From: a virus
Reading direction: 5' to 3' (one strand)
IMG/VR virus record: IMGVR_UViG_3300024343_000098
Location: 1-26,507 of that record
Length of the DNA stretch: 26,507 nucleotides
The notes under the pieces are model-generated. The model did not search any database. It had not been told where the DNA came from and saw only the letters and a program-made list of their open reading frames with translations. Numbering within the stretch: the stretch's first letter is position 1; each line of letters starts with the position of its first letter. This document shows, one piece after another, positions 1-9,200 of this stretch. A program made the position numbers and the translations under genes.

Positions 1-1
1 T

Positions 2-466
2 GTGTTAAAAGTTGATCAGTTGAGTGTGTATCAAGATGATGTTGGTACTGGTGCTACTAACTTCACTTCGTATTATACGACTCCTTGGCAGGATGCTTCT
101 AATGTGTCTTCTCGTAAGATGTGGCGACGACCTGACTTTGTTGTGAAGCAAACCTCTGTTGCCACTAATTTAACTTTGCGTGTTTATCACGATTGGGAAG
201 AATCTGTCGTTGCTAAGACTTATATTCTTGCTTTGGATGCTTCGGGTTCTTCTCTTATTTGGAATGCTACTGCTACAGAACCTGATGCTAACGCTGGTTG
301 GAATGAAGCCAACTGGGGTGCTAGTGCTAGTGGTTCTGCTTTTGCTGTCGGCAAGTCTTTAGGACTTGCTCGCAGCGTTCAGTTGCAAATTCAAGGTGAG
401 GGTGGAAAACCTTGGGGTGTCAACTCTATTACTTATAAATATAATCCACGAAAGGTGCGTGCCTGA
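2..466 (+). CDS. Phage tail protein, C-terminal part (cut by left edge)
   Basis: The frame is open to the left edge and its first codon in the window is GTG, so this is the C-terminal end (about 154 residues) of a longer protein whose true start is not visible. The last 40 residues contain LGLARSVQLQ and GKPWGVNSI, a closing signature I associate with phage tail or tail-tube proteins that sit just before the fibre genes. The segment looks beta-rich, with many aromatic residues and no coiled coil. Its stop overlaps the next start by one base (TGATG), so it shares an mRNA with the fibres. The order tail protein, collar fibre, chaperoned fibre supports a virion role. The family assignment comes from memory of the C-terminal motif and is moderate; the fact of a real coding region is strong. 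Confidence 0.72.
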   Translation: MLKVDQLSVYQDDVGTGATNFTSYYTTPWQDASNVSSRKMWRRPDFVVKQTSVATNLTLRVYHDWEESVVAKTYILALDASGSSLIWNATATEPDANAGWNEANWGASASGSAFAVGKSLGLARSVQLQIQGEGGKPWGVNSITYKYNPRKVRA

Positions 467-1500
467 TGGCTACTGCTGCTGTTACTTATACGTTCGCTAA
501 TGGTACTAATGCTGATGGTACTCAAGTTAACTCCAACTTTTCAAGTGTCGTTAACTTTCTGAATACTGAAACTATTCAACGTGACGCAAGTATTGCGTTC
601 ACGGCTATTCCTAGTTTGCCTGCTGTTGATCCTACGACTGATAATCAGGCTGTACGTAAAGCATATGTAGATAACTTTTTACCTGCTGGTGTGATCACTC
701 AGTATGGTGCTTCTACTGCGCCGACAGGATGGGTGTTATGTCAGGGTCAGGCTCTTAGTCGTACTAATCCTTTGTATAGTCGTTTGTTCACTGCTATCAG
801 TACGACTTATGGTGCTGGTGATGGTACGACTACTTATAATGTTCCTAACTTGCAGGGTCGTATTCCTGTGGGTAGGGATTCCACTCAGACTGAGTTTGAT
901 GCTTTGGCTGAAACTGGTGGGTCTAAGACCAGTACGTTGACTACGGCTAATATGCCTTCTCACCAACATGGTGTTGGAACTATTGCCCCTAACACGATTG
1001 CTGATCACGTTCATGGTTTTGGTACGTTGGCTATTGCTAATACCAATCTTGGTTCTCATACACACATTCAAGATGCGCATGCGCATACTGCTAGTAGTAC
1101 GGCAGATGGAAACCATAGACATGGAATTATTTCAGGTTTGGGTTCTTTCGCTATACGCAATAGTGGTTATATTGCTGGTGGATATATTGCTGGATACGAT
1201 AGCAATGCCGATGGTCTTATTGATGGAACTTCCTCAACCTTGGGAGGTATGGCTGTTGCTAATGGTGGTCCTTACACGGACTACAGTTCAACTCACACTC
1301 ATCCTATTACTGTTGATGCTCAAACTCCCACGAACCAATCGACAGCACTGGGGTCTCACTTACACGCCATATCAGGATCTGTCGCTACTGGTGGTGGACA
1401 CACGCACACTATGAGTGGTTCTACTGCTTTTGAAGGTAGTGGCACAGCGTTCAGTAATCTTGCTCCTTACATTGTGGTGAACTACATCATCAAACTATGA
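466..1500 (+). CDS. Tail fibre with phage tail collar domain and HxH-rich tip
   Basis: This 344-aa protein is predicted to sit at the tail tip and contact the cell surface. Residues about 75-145 match the phage tail collar domain: AGVITQYGAS, PTGWVLCQGQ, a YGAGDGTTTYNVPNLQGR-type stretch and then a GGSKTSTLT segment leading to MPSHQHG. The C-terminus closes with NLAPYIVVNYIIKL, the usual end of collar-domain fibres. Between them lie eight HxH motifs (HQH, HVH, HTH, HAH, HRH, HTH, HLH, HTH) in Gly/Ser/Thr-rich sequence. In the T4 long fibre, HxH motifs bind iron along a needle, so metal binding here is a reasonable inference. The start is set by the TGATG junction with the upstream stop. The stop overlaps the next start by four bases (ATGA). 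Confidence 0.9.
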   Translation: MATAAVTYTFANGTNADGTQVNSNFSSVVNFLNTETIQRDASIAFTAIPSLPAVDPTTDNQAVRKAYVDNFLPAGVITQYGASTAPTGWVLCQGQALSRTNPLYSRLFTAISTTYGAGDGTTTYNVPNLQGRIPVGRDSTQTEFDALAETGGSKTSTLTTANMPSHQHGVGTIAPNTIADHVHGFGTLAIANTNLGSHTHIQDAHAHTASSTADGNHRHGIISGLGSFAIRNSGYIAGGYIAGYDSNADGLIDGTSSTLGGMAVANGGPYTDYSSTHTHPITVDAQTPTNQSTALGSHLHAISGSVATGGGHTHTMSGSTAFEGSGTAFSNLAPYIVVNYIIKL

Positions 1501-3263
1501 CAACTTGGACCGCACCCGATGTTGCGTCCCTGCGTGGTGACAACAGCAGACCTCTGCAAAAGATCTTTGGATCTTTAACAGAGTATCTTAAGCATTTTGA
1601 AACCACGATTATTGATGAAGTCATTTCTCAATCTTCTGAAACATTTGTGCGTAATGGTGAATCAACGACATTGACCATTGGTACTGTCGTGTATTTGGAT
1701 GCTCAACAGGGTGATCGTGCAACTGTTAAACGTGCGTTTAATACGAGTGATGCTACGAGTGCTAAGACTCTTGGTGTCGTCGCTGAGAGTATTGCTCCTA
1801 ATGCTGATGGTCTTGTGACTACGTTGGGTTATGTTTATAAATGTAATACTGGTGGTTATACTGCTGGGCAGACTTTGTATTTGGGTTCTACTGCTGGGAC
1901 GTTTACTGCTACTAAACCTGTTGCGCCTAATCATATGGTTTATGTTGGTGTTGTTGTTCGTGCTAATGCTGGCAACGGCATTATTTATGTTCGTTGTCAG
2001 AATGGTTATGAGTTAGATGAGATTCATGATGTTCTGATTACGTCGCCTACTACGGGCGACATTTTGATGCGTAATGGTTCTAGTTTGTGGATTAATACTC
2101 CACAAACTTCTATTACGAGTGTGGGTACTTTGACTGCTGGAACTGTTCCTGCAACATTGTTGTCAGGCACAGTTGCTTCTGCACGTATTAGTGGATCTTA
2201 TACGGGTATTACGGGTTTGGGTACTGTCACTGTTGGTGATATTTCTTCAACGCTTTTAAGTGGGACTATTGCTTCTGCAAGGTTGAGTGGTTCTTATACG
2301 GGTATTACTGGTGTAGGAACTTTGACTGCTGGTACGTGGAATGGTTCTCTTGTTGCAGGTCAGTATGGTGGCACTGGTGTTGCTAACACTGGTAAAACTA
2401 TAACGATTGGTGGCAACTTTACTACATCAGGTGCTTTTACTACTACGCTGACTGTCACTGCCAATACGAGTGTGACGTTGCCAACGTCGGGTACGTTGGC
2501 AACTACTGATGCTTCTAGTTTAACAAGTGGACTTCTTGCTTCTGCTCGTCTTAGTGGGTCGTATACGGGTATTACTTCTATAGGTACTTTGTCTACTTTG
2601 ACTGTTGATGGCGCTTCTTCTGCTGCTTTCACTCTTGGTGACTGGGGGCCGAATGGCAACTATGGTGGCGTTATAGGCAACAAGGGTTATTTGCTTATTG
2701 GCAATAACTCTAGTGATGCCATCATGTATTTACGTACCTCAAGTGCTGGCACTGTCAATATTGGTGCTAATGGTGCTAACACCCTTATTGTTGGCGATGG
2801 TAGTTCTACTGCTACTAACATTGCTGGTTTGTTAACTACAGGAAATATTTGGAATACATCTACCGCAACGACAACATTGACTGGTTTTCAGTATGTCGTC
2901 AGGTCAACAAGTATTTATCCTGCGTATTATCATTTTACTTCTATGCGTGAAGGTAAACGCAATATTCAGACTTTCACTGATAGTGGTGTATTGATTGATC
3001 AGTTGAATCCTGTGACTTATCAAGCAAAGATAGATGAGACTGATGACGAGGTTACTTCTGCTTGGAAAGACGCTGACCTTGAGTATGGGTTTATTGCTGA
3101 AGAAGTTGCTGAGGTTGGTACAGGGTTTTTGGCTCAGTATGAGGATGATGGCGAAGGAAACTTGAAGCCTGCTGGCTGGAAGTTTCATGGTGTTGTATCT
3201 GTTCTTGTGGCAGAGGTTAAGGATTTGCGTAGTCGTTTGAAAGCATTGGAAGGTGCAAAATGA
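1497..3263 (+). CDS. Tail fibre/spike with C-terminal S74-type intramolecular chaperone
   Basis: This 588-aa trimeric-fibre candidate has three visible parts. Residues 1-200 form an attachment and shaft region. Residues about 220-365 carry three copies of a Gly/Ser/Thr repeat (SGTxASARxSGSYTGIT) and an intervening segment of the type LPTSGTLAT that recurs in many phage fibres. Residues about 480-588 match the peptidase S74 / intramolecular chaperone domain: S482 and K487 fit the Ser-Lys dyad in the SxxxxKxNI motif, followed by LNPVTYQAK, GFIAEEVAEVG, and a C-terminal helix ending VAEVKDLRSRLKALEG. In this family the chaperone helps the trimer fold and cuts itself off. The position of the usual Arg in the motif is Glu here, so self-cleavage is likely but not certain. 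The start overlaps the upstream stop (ATGA). Confidence 0.88.
   Translation: MTTWTAPDVASLRGDNSRPLQKIFGSLTEYLKHFETTIIDEVISQSSETFVRNGESTTLTIGTVVYLDAQQGDRATVKRAFNTSDATSAKTLGVVAESIAPNADGLVTTLGYVYKCNTGGYTAGQTLYLGSTAGTFTATKPVAPNHMVYVGVVVRANAGNGIIYVRCQNGYELDEIHDVLITSPTTGDILMRNGSSLWINTPQTSITSVGTLTAGTVPATLLSGTVASARISGSYTGITGLGTVTVGDISSTLLSGTIASARLSGSYTGITGVGTLTAGTWNGSLVAGQYGGTGVANTGKTITIGGNFTTSGAFTTTLTVTANTSVTLPTSGTLATTDASSLTSGLLASARLSGSYTGITSIGTLSTLTVDGASSAAFTLGDWGPNGNYGGVIGNKGYLLIGNNSSDAIMYLRTSSAGTVNIGANGANTLIVGDGSSTATNIAGLLTTGNIWNTSTATTTLTGFQYVVRSTSIYPAYYHFTSMREGKRNIQTFTDSGVLIDQLNPVTYQAKIDETDDEVTSAWKDADLEYGFIAEEVAEVGTGFLAQYEDDGEGNLKPAGWKFHGVVSVLVAEVKDLRSRLKALEGAK
2163..2588 (+). repeat. Three in-frame fibre repeats of 21 residues
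   Basis: Copies begin at 2163, 2259 and 2526, each coding for a version of SGTxASARxSGSYTGITxxGT. The first two are 96 bases apart, and the third lies 267 bases after the second, beyond an inserted segment. DNA identity is lower than protein identity, so selection on the shaft structure is more likely than recent duplication. The pattern fits repeated beta-structured units of a fibre shaft. Confidence 0.8.
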
Positions 3264-3403
3264 GTGAACAATCACAGGTAGATGCAGGCAAAGTTATTGA
3301 ATCTTTGCTACGACAAGTAACTGAATATGCTCAGAAGGTTGCCTTGTTGGAGGCTTTTGTGGCTTCTGTGGATAAGGGTGAGGGTAACGAAAAGGGTGAT
3401 TAG
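3260..3403 (+). CDS. Small 47-aa protein between fibre and virion genes
   Basis: The ATG overlaps the stop of the fibre gene (ATGA), the frame runs 47 codons, and its TAG is followed after two bases by the next ATG, so it sits tightly inside the operon. The protein is mostly one predicted amphipathic helix (roughly residues 8-38, with SLLRQVTEYAQKVALLEAFV) and a charged Gly/Lys tail. There is no signal peptide, membrane segment or cysteine. The helix could form a coiled coil with the fibre or act as a fibre-assembly helper. I do not recognise the family, and that role is only a guess from position. The junctions make it a likely real gene despite its size. Confidence 0.72.
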   Translation: MSEQSQVDAGKVIESLLRQVTEYAQKVALLEAFVASVDKGEGNEKGD

Positions 3404-3405
3404 TG

Positions 3406-3837
3406 ATGGCTTACACTGATATAGGTTTAAACTACGAACCTCAAAAGCGTAACGCTGCTATGCAGCGTGACGCTTCTTTAGCCATGAACGCATTTAGCCG
3501 CATGTTGTCGCAGCAACGTGGCGCTCGTGATGTTATGGCTACTGACAAGGCTGCTTCTAAAGGTCTTGAGGGTTTCGGGGCTGGGTATGGCAAGCGTGGT
3601 TTGCGTAATAGTGGCATTTTTAAAGGTGCTACTTCTGATTATTCGCAGAACTGGATGAACCAACGTAACGATCAGTTGGATGCTTTGCGTCAGCAGTTAG
3701 CACAGTACGACTTGCAGGATGCCCAGTCGCAGGCTGGATATACGAATACTTTGGCTGATATTGAATTAGCGAAGCAGCGTGACATTTTGTCTACGGCTGC
3801 TTCTTTAGCGGGCTTACGCCCATTTTTAGGAGCGTGA
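3406..3837 (+). CDS. Predicted internal virion protein, 143 aa, Gln/Arg/Ala-rich
   Basis: I start this gene at ATG 3406 rather than the in-frame GTG at 3403, because AAAGGG lies about 8 bases upstream and the GTG overlaps the previous stop. The protein is helical and polar, rich in Gln, Arg and Ala (QRGARDVM, LDALRQQLAQYDLQDAQSQAGYTN), with a short glycine-rich hinge (GFGAGYGKRG). It has no cysteine or membrane segment. It is the first of four consecutive cysteine-free proteins ending with a giant one. By position, and by analogy with the ejection-protein sets of podoviruses, it is a candidate internal core protein. No family is recognised, so the function is inferred only. Confidence 0.72.
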   Translation: MAYTDIGLNYEPQKRNAAMQRDASLAMNAFSRMLSQQRGARDVMATDKAASKGLEGFGAGYGKRGLRNSGIFKGATSDYSQNWMNQRNDQLDALRQQLAQYDLQDAQSQAGYTNTLADIELAKQRDILSTAASLAGLRPFLGA

Positions 3838-3840
3838 GTT

Positions 3841-4998
3841 ATGGCTAGTGCTGATCAGATACAACGGCAAGCAGACCGTAAAAAGAATGTTGGTAAACGT
3901 CTTACTCCTATGCAGGATATGTATGACACTGGCGTTCCTGTTTGGAAACAGATGGGTAATCCCATTGTTGCTGCTGCAGCAGATCTTGGTAGTCAAGGTC
4001 AGTTGAATGCAAGTGGTTTAGGTAAATGGTATGACGTGAGCACTGCTGTGCGTGGTGCTAATGCTGCTAATTCAAGCAATAAACCAAAACCACCTGTAAG
4101 TAGCAACACTGGAAAGACTCAAAATACTAATGCTCCTTTACTCGCAGCGTTAACAAAGTATGCGACTGGTATGAATAATTCTGCTGTTAATCCTATGATC
4201 GATAGTGGGTATGGTCAGTTGTCTGCTGATGCTCAGGCTCGTGCTAAAGCACAGCAGGATATGATTGATCAGTTTTATGGTGGTGCTGAAGCACAACTTG
4301 GTAGTTTAAACACAGATGCGTTAGCAATGTTGGAAAGAATGTATAACCAAACTGCTGGCGAAATTAACACTCAGTCTGATGCTGGTCGTGCAACTATTGA
4401 CGAGACCACTCAAAGAGCCTTAGAGGCTCTTGGTGGTCAAGGTAATCCTTATGCTGGACTGCAGATGGTTAATGCTCCTGCTGTGAGCGATCCTATGGCT
4501 GCTTATAGTCAGGCTGCAGGTGCTCCTCAGGGTGGCATCCAAGCGTTGCAAGATATGTTGCAATCACAAAATGCGACGACAGGTGGGGGATTCAATAACC
4601 TTGCTCAGTTGTTGGGTGCTTCTCAGCAGGCTTCTCAGCAGTCTCGTATTGGCGATGTGAATGTGGCTCGTGCTGGCGCTCAGCAAGATTTGTCTGCTAA
4701 TCAGCGTGCTGCAGCGTTGCAGGCGTTGCAGCAGTCTACGCAGGCTCGTCAGGCTCAGCAGGGTACGTATATGCAACAGTTGCTTGGTTTGGGTCAGGGT
4801 CGTTTGCAGGCTGGTTTGCAGAATCAGACTGGCTTGGGTGATCTCTTGAATCAGTTGGGTGCTGGTCAGTTGCAGGCGAACTTGAGTCAACAGCAGAATA
4901 CTCAGGGTCGTCAGGATACTTTGATGCAACAGTTGTTGGGTCTTGCTGGTCAGGGTATTGATGTGTCGCAGATTATGGCTCTTCTTGGAGGACAATAA
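3841..4998 (+). CDS. Predicted internal virion protein, 385 aa, Gln-rich coiled coil
   Basis: A good ribosome site (TTAGGAG at about 3826-3832) precedes the ATG by 8 bases. The first 130 residues are basic and of mixed composition. From about residue 210 to the end the protein becomes extremely rich in Gln, Ala, Leu and Gly, with loosely repeated units such as QQLLGLGQGRLQAGLQNQTG and LMQQLLGLAGQG, typical of long helical or coiled-coil structural proteins. It has no cysteine or transmembrane segment. The stop overlaps the next start by one base (TAATG). Together with its cysteine-free neighbours it probably forms part of an internal head or ejection assembly. This is an inference from composition and order; a scaffold-like or tail-sheath role is not excluded. 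Confidence 0.78.
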   Translation: MASADQIQRQADRKKNVGKRLTPMQDMYDTGVPVWKQMGNPIVAAAADLGSQGQLNASGLGKWYDVSTAVRGANAANSSNKPKPPVSSNTGKTQNTNAPLLAALTKYATGMNNSAVNPMIDSGYGQLSADAQARAKAQQDMIDQFYGGAEAQLGSLNTDALAMLERMYNQTAGEINTQSDAGRATIDETTQRALEALGGQGNPYAGLQMVNAPAVSDPMAAYSQAAGAPQGGIQALQDMLQSQNATTGGGFNNLAQLLGASQQASQQSRIGDVNVARAGAQQDLSANQRAAALQALQQSTQARQAQQGTYMQQLLGLGQGRLQAGLQNQTGLGDLLNQLGAGQLQANLSQQQNTQGRQDTLMQQLLGLAGQGIDVSQIMALLGGQ

Positions 4999-6224
4999 TG
5001 GCCCCGAAAATTAATGATCCTTTGGCTTTGATTCAATATTTGCAGAATGGTTCAGGTGGGAAGTCACCTTCACCTTCGTCGCAGTTGAACTATCAGCAGG
5101 ATCTTTTGTCGACGCTATTTAATCCTCAGTTTGCTGCTGCTAATGACATGTATGATCCTTTGTCTTTAACTTCTACACCTTTTCAGTTTGCGACACCAGT
5201 TTTAACTGGTGCGCTAAATAGTGCTACTCCTATTTGGCAAGAGGTTGCTCAAGCAATTATGAGTGGAACTATTGATCGTCAGAACGCTATTAGTGCTGTT
5301 GCTGAGGCTTTGGGTGTTGACGAGTATTCGACTGGTGCTGGTCTTACTATTGCTGATGTTAAATCTCAGATTGACTCAATGTTTAAAGAGGCTGGAGATA
5401 AACAAAACGCAGAGTTTAAGTATCAAGAAGATCTACGCAATTCTGAACAAAGCAATGTTTATGGTAAGGCTGGCTTGCCTCAACCTACTGAACAGTACAC
5501 GCTTGATACGATGCCTATAAGTTCTGATTTGCAAAATATGTTTGCTCGTTTGCAATCTCAAAATACTGCTTTAAGTTCTAAGGCTTCCGAGGCAAAGGGT
5601 GCTACTAAATTGGCTAAGGCTCGTATGCTTGCTTACGCCAAAGATAATCCTACGACAGTTGACGAGTCAGCCCCTGTTGTTAACCCGATTCCTAATTCTG
5701 AATCTGACGTTAAAGCCTTGGCTAAAAAGTTAAATATTTCTGAGCAGTGGCTTCTTGATCGTTGGCGTGAAGATGATGATACATGGATTCCAGTTTATGA
5801 AGGCAACGACATTGTTAGTTATCGTCATCCAACTGCGATAGAGAAACGTGATAGTTGGCTTCCTAAAATGCAAAGCATTTTGGAAACCACTGGCAACCCT
5901 CTCATGGATAAGCCTGACCAAATTAATCGTGATCGCGCACAAGCAGTTCTTGGCTATAAGTCTGCTGGTGGCTTGATTACTGGGCTGCCTGTTTCTGCTG
6001 CTGATAAGCGTGAAACACAGTTAATGACTAATCGCGCTGCAAGCAATTCTGCTAATACTTTGAATGCCGAAAAAGAATATAGGCAAATGAAGGACATGTT
6101 GGCTCGTGCCTCTGCAACTGCGGGGAATAAGCAGATTGGTGAGTTGTTGGCTCTTAAACTTGCTGATAGAACACCTCTTTCTGATGCTTTAAATCAACGT
6201 GCTATGGGGCTTACAGGAAGGTAA
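4998..6224 (+). CDS. Predicted internal virion protein, 408 aa
   Basis: GGAGGA at 4987-4992 lies just upstream of the ATG, which shares one base with the previous stop. The protein is soluble-looking and mainly helical. Its N-terminus is Pro/Ser/Gln-rich and its mid-part has long helices. A segment near residues 240-262 (KALAKKLNISEQWLLDRWRE) resembles a small helical or helix-turn-helix unit. The C-terminal third, with EYRQMKDMLARASATAGNKQ, is another helix. It contains no cysteine. It lies directly before the giant virion gene with only 18 bases between them, suggesting that the two products work together, for example as core or ejection proteins. I do not recognise a named family, so the role is inferred from context. 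Confidence 0.76.
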   Translation: MAPKINDPLALIQYLQNGSGGKSPSPSSQLNYQQDLLSTLFNPQFAAANDMYDPLSLTSTPFQFATPVLTGALNSATPIWQEVAQAIMSGTIDRQNAISAVAEALGVDEYSTGAGLTIADVKSQIDSMFKEAGDKQNAEFKYQEDLRNSEQSNVYGKAGLPQPTEQYTLDTMPISSDLQNMFARLQSQNTALSSKASEAKGATKLAKARMLAYAKDNPTTVDESAPVVNPIPNSESDVKALAKKLNISEQWLLDRWREDDDTWIPVYEGNDIVSYRHPTAIEKRDSWLPKMQSILETTGNPLMDKPDQINRDRAQAVLGYKSAGGLITGLPVSAADKRETQLMTNRAASNSANTLNAEKEYRQMKDMLARASATAGNKQIGELLALKLADRTPLSDALNQRAMGLTGR

Positions 6225-6235
6225 CAACCTTACCT
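6216..6235 (+). promoter_or_regulatory. Shine-Dalgarno-like site with small hairpin before the giant gene
   Basis: AGGAAGG ends at 6221, about 21 bases before the ATG at 6243, which is too far for normal spacing. Between them AGGTAA (6219-6224) can pair with TTACCT (6230-6235) around CAACC, and the stem includes the stop of the upstream gene. Folding would shorten the distance but would also hide part of the site. It may couple translation of the giant gene to that of its neighbour. This is weak, being a 6-bp stem. Confidence 0.35.
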
Positions 6236-6242
6236 ATTAGTG

Positions 6243-9200
6243 ATGGCTGTTTATAATCCTCGTCTTGATCTTGCTCGTGCTGCCAAGCAGCAGGCTACAT
6301 CTGCTTCGGTTCAGACACTCAAAAGTGTTCTGAACCAGCAGACAATTGGTAGCACTCTCCGTAAGGACTACACCAATGGTGGTGCTGGTGCTCAAGGTCC
6401 ACCTGATGTTGGTGGCTGGAAGGGTTTCCTCACTGACGTATTGGAGTCGCCTGTTGGGCAAGTCGTTGCTAAGGCTGGAGAAGTTATCTCTATCCCTCAA
6501 CGTCTTTTGATTTCTCCTATTAAAGAAATCAAAGACTATCTAGATAACGATCCGAATACTAAGGCTTCGTGGGACGATCTTGGCAAGCAGGTTTTTGATC
6601 CTACTTTTGGTTTCGGTAAAGTCATTGGTGACTTGACAGATAGTGCTTGGGTTAATCGTGGTTTAGGATTTGTTGGTGACGTTCTTCTTGACCCATTGAC
6701 GTATGTGACGTTGGGTGGTGGCAAGATCGCTGCTGGTATGAAGCAGTTGGACGAGTTCGGTAATGTCATGAAGGGTGCTAAGGGCATCTCAATGGCTGGC
6801 AAAGAAGGACGTTTGGCTCTTGCTACACGTTACTTAGATAAGGGTGGCGACGCTTCTAAGGCTGCAGCAATTGCACGTTATGGTCGTTCTGCTCTTGACG
6901 CTAAAGACTTCACTGATCTTGCTTTGGGTGTTGATCGTGCAGGCTTGTACTTCATGGGTAAGCGCATTAAAGGTACGACACGTTTGGGTGAGGGTTTTGA
7001 AAAGGGCTTTTCGTCGATGCGTACGTGGAGTGGTGACCATGTGTTTAAGCGTGCTGCAGAGTTGTTTACCCCTGAGGATGCTGCTGCTGCTCGTAAGGCT
7101 TTGGCTCGTGGTACTGCACCGCCTGAGCGTGCAGAAAAGTATTTGCGTACTGTTATCTCTTTGAATAACCATCGTGCTGAGTCTGCTAAAGAGTTGCGTT
7201 ATGCTCAAGGCGAGATCTATAAGATGGTTGAAGAAATTGGTACGGGTGAATGGAAACTTCACTCTAAGAATGTTTATAAGATTCTTGAGGGTCAAGCGAG
7301 CACCTCTACGGGTGCTGCGCTTGATGCAGAGATGCGTATTGCTGAACGTGTCAAACAAATGTTTGGTGATCTTTGGAGTCGTGTAGATAACTCTGCTCTT
7401 GCTACTGACCCTGCTGCACCTATTGGGAAGATTGAAAACTATTTTCCTCACACGATGACTGATGATGCTTATCGTTTTATCGCTGATAAGAGCAACGACA
7501 ATGCGAATAACCTTCGTGATTTGTTGTTTAACCCTCTTGATAATGCTGGTGCGTTTAAGCATCGTATGCAGTTGGGTGACGAGTTCTTCGGTACTGTTTT
7601 GGAAAAGCCTGAGCAGTTGACTATTGATGGTTTGAATACGATTGCTCGTGATGGTGGTTTCAAGGGTGACTTCTTTGAGAGCGATATTAATCGTGTGCTC
7701 GATAAGTATTCTGCTCAGTATGGTGATCAGATGGGCATTATTGCTCGACGCAAGTATCTTGTAGATACTGGCGTGTTGCAAGAGGCTAATGCAAAACTTG
7801 TTTTTGATAAAGGTATTTTGCGACGACAGCAACGTCTTGTTAATCGTACTGTTGCTCAGCGTGAAAAGAATCTTGGTGAGGCAACCAAGATCTTTGATGA
7901 TCTTGGCGACACTTTGTTGAAGCATCTGAATATGCAGGCTGACAGTTTTGAATGGGTTACCAATGAGGCTGGCGATTTTATTTTAGATGCTGCTGGCAAA
8001 CGCATCAAAGCGCCTTTGCAGCGTATGCGTGATGAGGCTAGAAATATTATTTTGACTGGCGCTAAGGCTAAGCAGTTTGAGTGGTCTGCTCGTCAAGGCT
8101 TGGACGCTGCTCTTACTGTGTTGCGTCAAAGCCAAGACAGTTTGCGTAGTTTATATGACGACATACCTGAGGTTGTTCGTGTCGCTGAAAGTCGTTTGAC
8201 TGCAACAACTGAACGTATCAGAGTTCTTGATGAGAAGATTGCTGCTGGTCAAGTTGAGGTAGCAGACATTATTGAGGAAAGTTCTAGAATCAAAACTGAG
8301 TTGCAGGGCATTCAGCAGAGTGAACAGTTGTTGCAACTTCATGGCAATGTTCTTAACAATCATTTAGATCGCATTGCCAATATGGACAATGTCGATGATC
8401 TTGCTGAGTATGCAGATCTTATTAATGCTGCTCGCACTCCTTTCATTGTTAACGACGATGTTCAAGGTACGTTGACTGCTCGTGTTCAAGGAAGACTTAC
8501 TCCTACTAAAGAGGAACAAGTTAACCCAATGGGCATGTATAACACGATGCGTCGTAACATCAAGAATGAAGCAATCACTCTTGATGATGGCACTGTTCTT
8601 CCTGCTGGGCAGATGAGTGCTCAGAAAGAACGTATTCTTTCTAAGCGTTACCGTGATGCTGGTGGACAGTTTGAAGATGATATTCCTGCTTTGGTTGATA
8701 CAGACTTGTGGCGTGCTGCCAACCCTGAGGGGTTGACACCTGCTAGTCGTATTGATCCAAGTCGTGTTACTCAGATGAATGCCGAAAAGTTACGCACTGT
8801 TGTTAACAGTGCGTTGCGTGGTGAAGCAAGCATTCGTGACATGCGTACTGCTGTTTTACGTATTGCTGCTGAGGGAAATATTTCTTATGACGAGTTAATT
8901 GAGGTTGCTGAGCAGTCTGCTCGTATTGACGATTTCTTTACTCGTCTTTTGAACGCACGAAAAAATTCTAAGAATTTTGTTGTGCTTCAATCTGCCAAGG
9001 ATGATCTTGGTAAATTCAGTGGAGATATTAAGGGCGCTGCGCATCAATATATTGCTTCAGCAAAACTTGTTGGACAGTTGGAGCAGGCTGGTGCTGATCC
9101 AACTGCGCTTGTCCCTGTTGCGATGTTGCAGGAGTTTCTTGATCGTCCTGAGTATGAGTCTTTACGTGCGTTGTTTGATCCTTACTTGCAGGAGGAAGTG

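Noticed and set aside
1073-1086. 14-base perfect palindrome ATGCGCATGCGCAT
   Set aside because: It is produced by the coded AspAlaHisAlaHis run of the collar fibre and has no intergenic position, so a site is not needed to explain it.
4564-4995. 143-codon frame on the - strand inside the Gln-rich gene
   Set aside because: Leu/Ser/Thr/Gln composition is the antisense of CAG/GGT repeats, with no ribosome site and no room in an otherwise one-way operon.
6834-7925. 363-codon open frame on the - strand inside the giant gene
   Set aside because: It mirrors the codon use of the + strand gene (GCT/CGT/GAT give few antisense stops), its protein is Thr/Ser/Ile-rich with no recognisable motif, and the giant frame spans it without a break.
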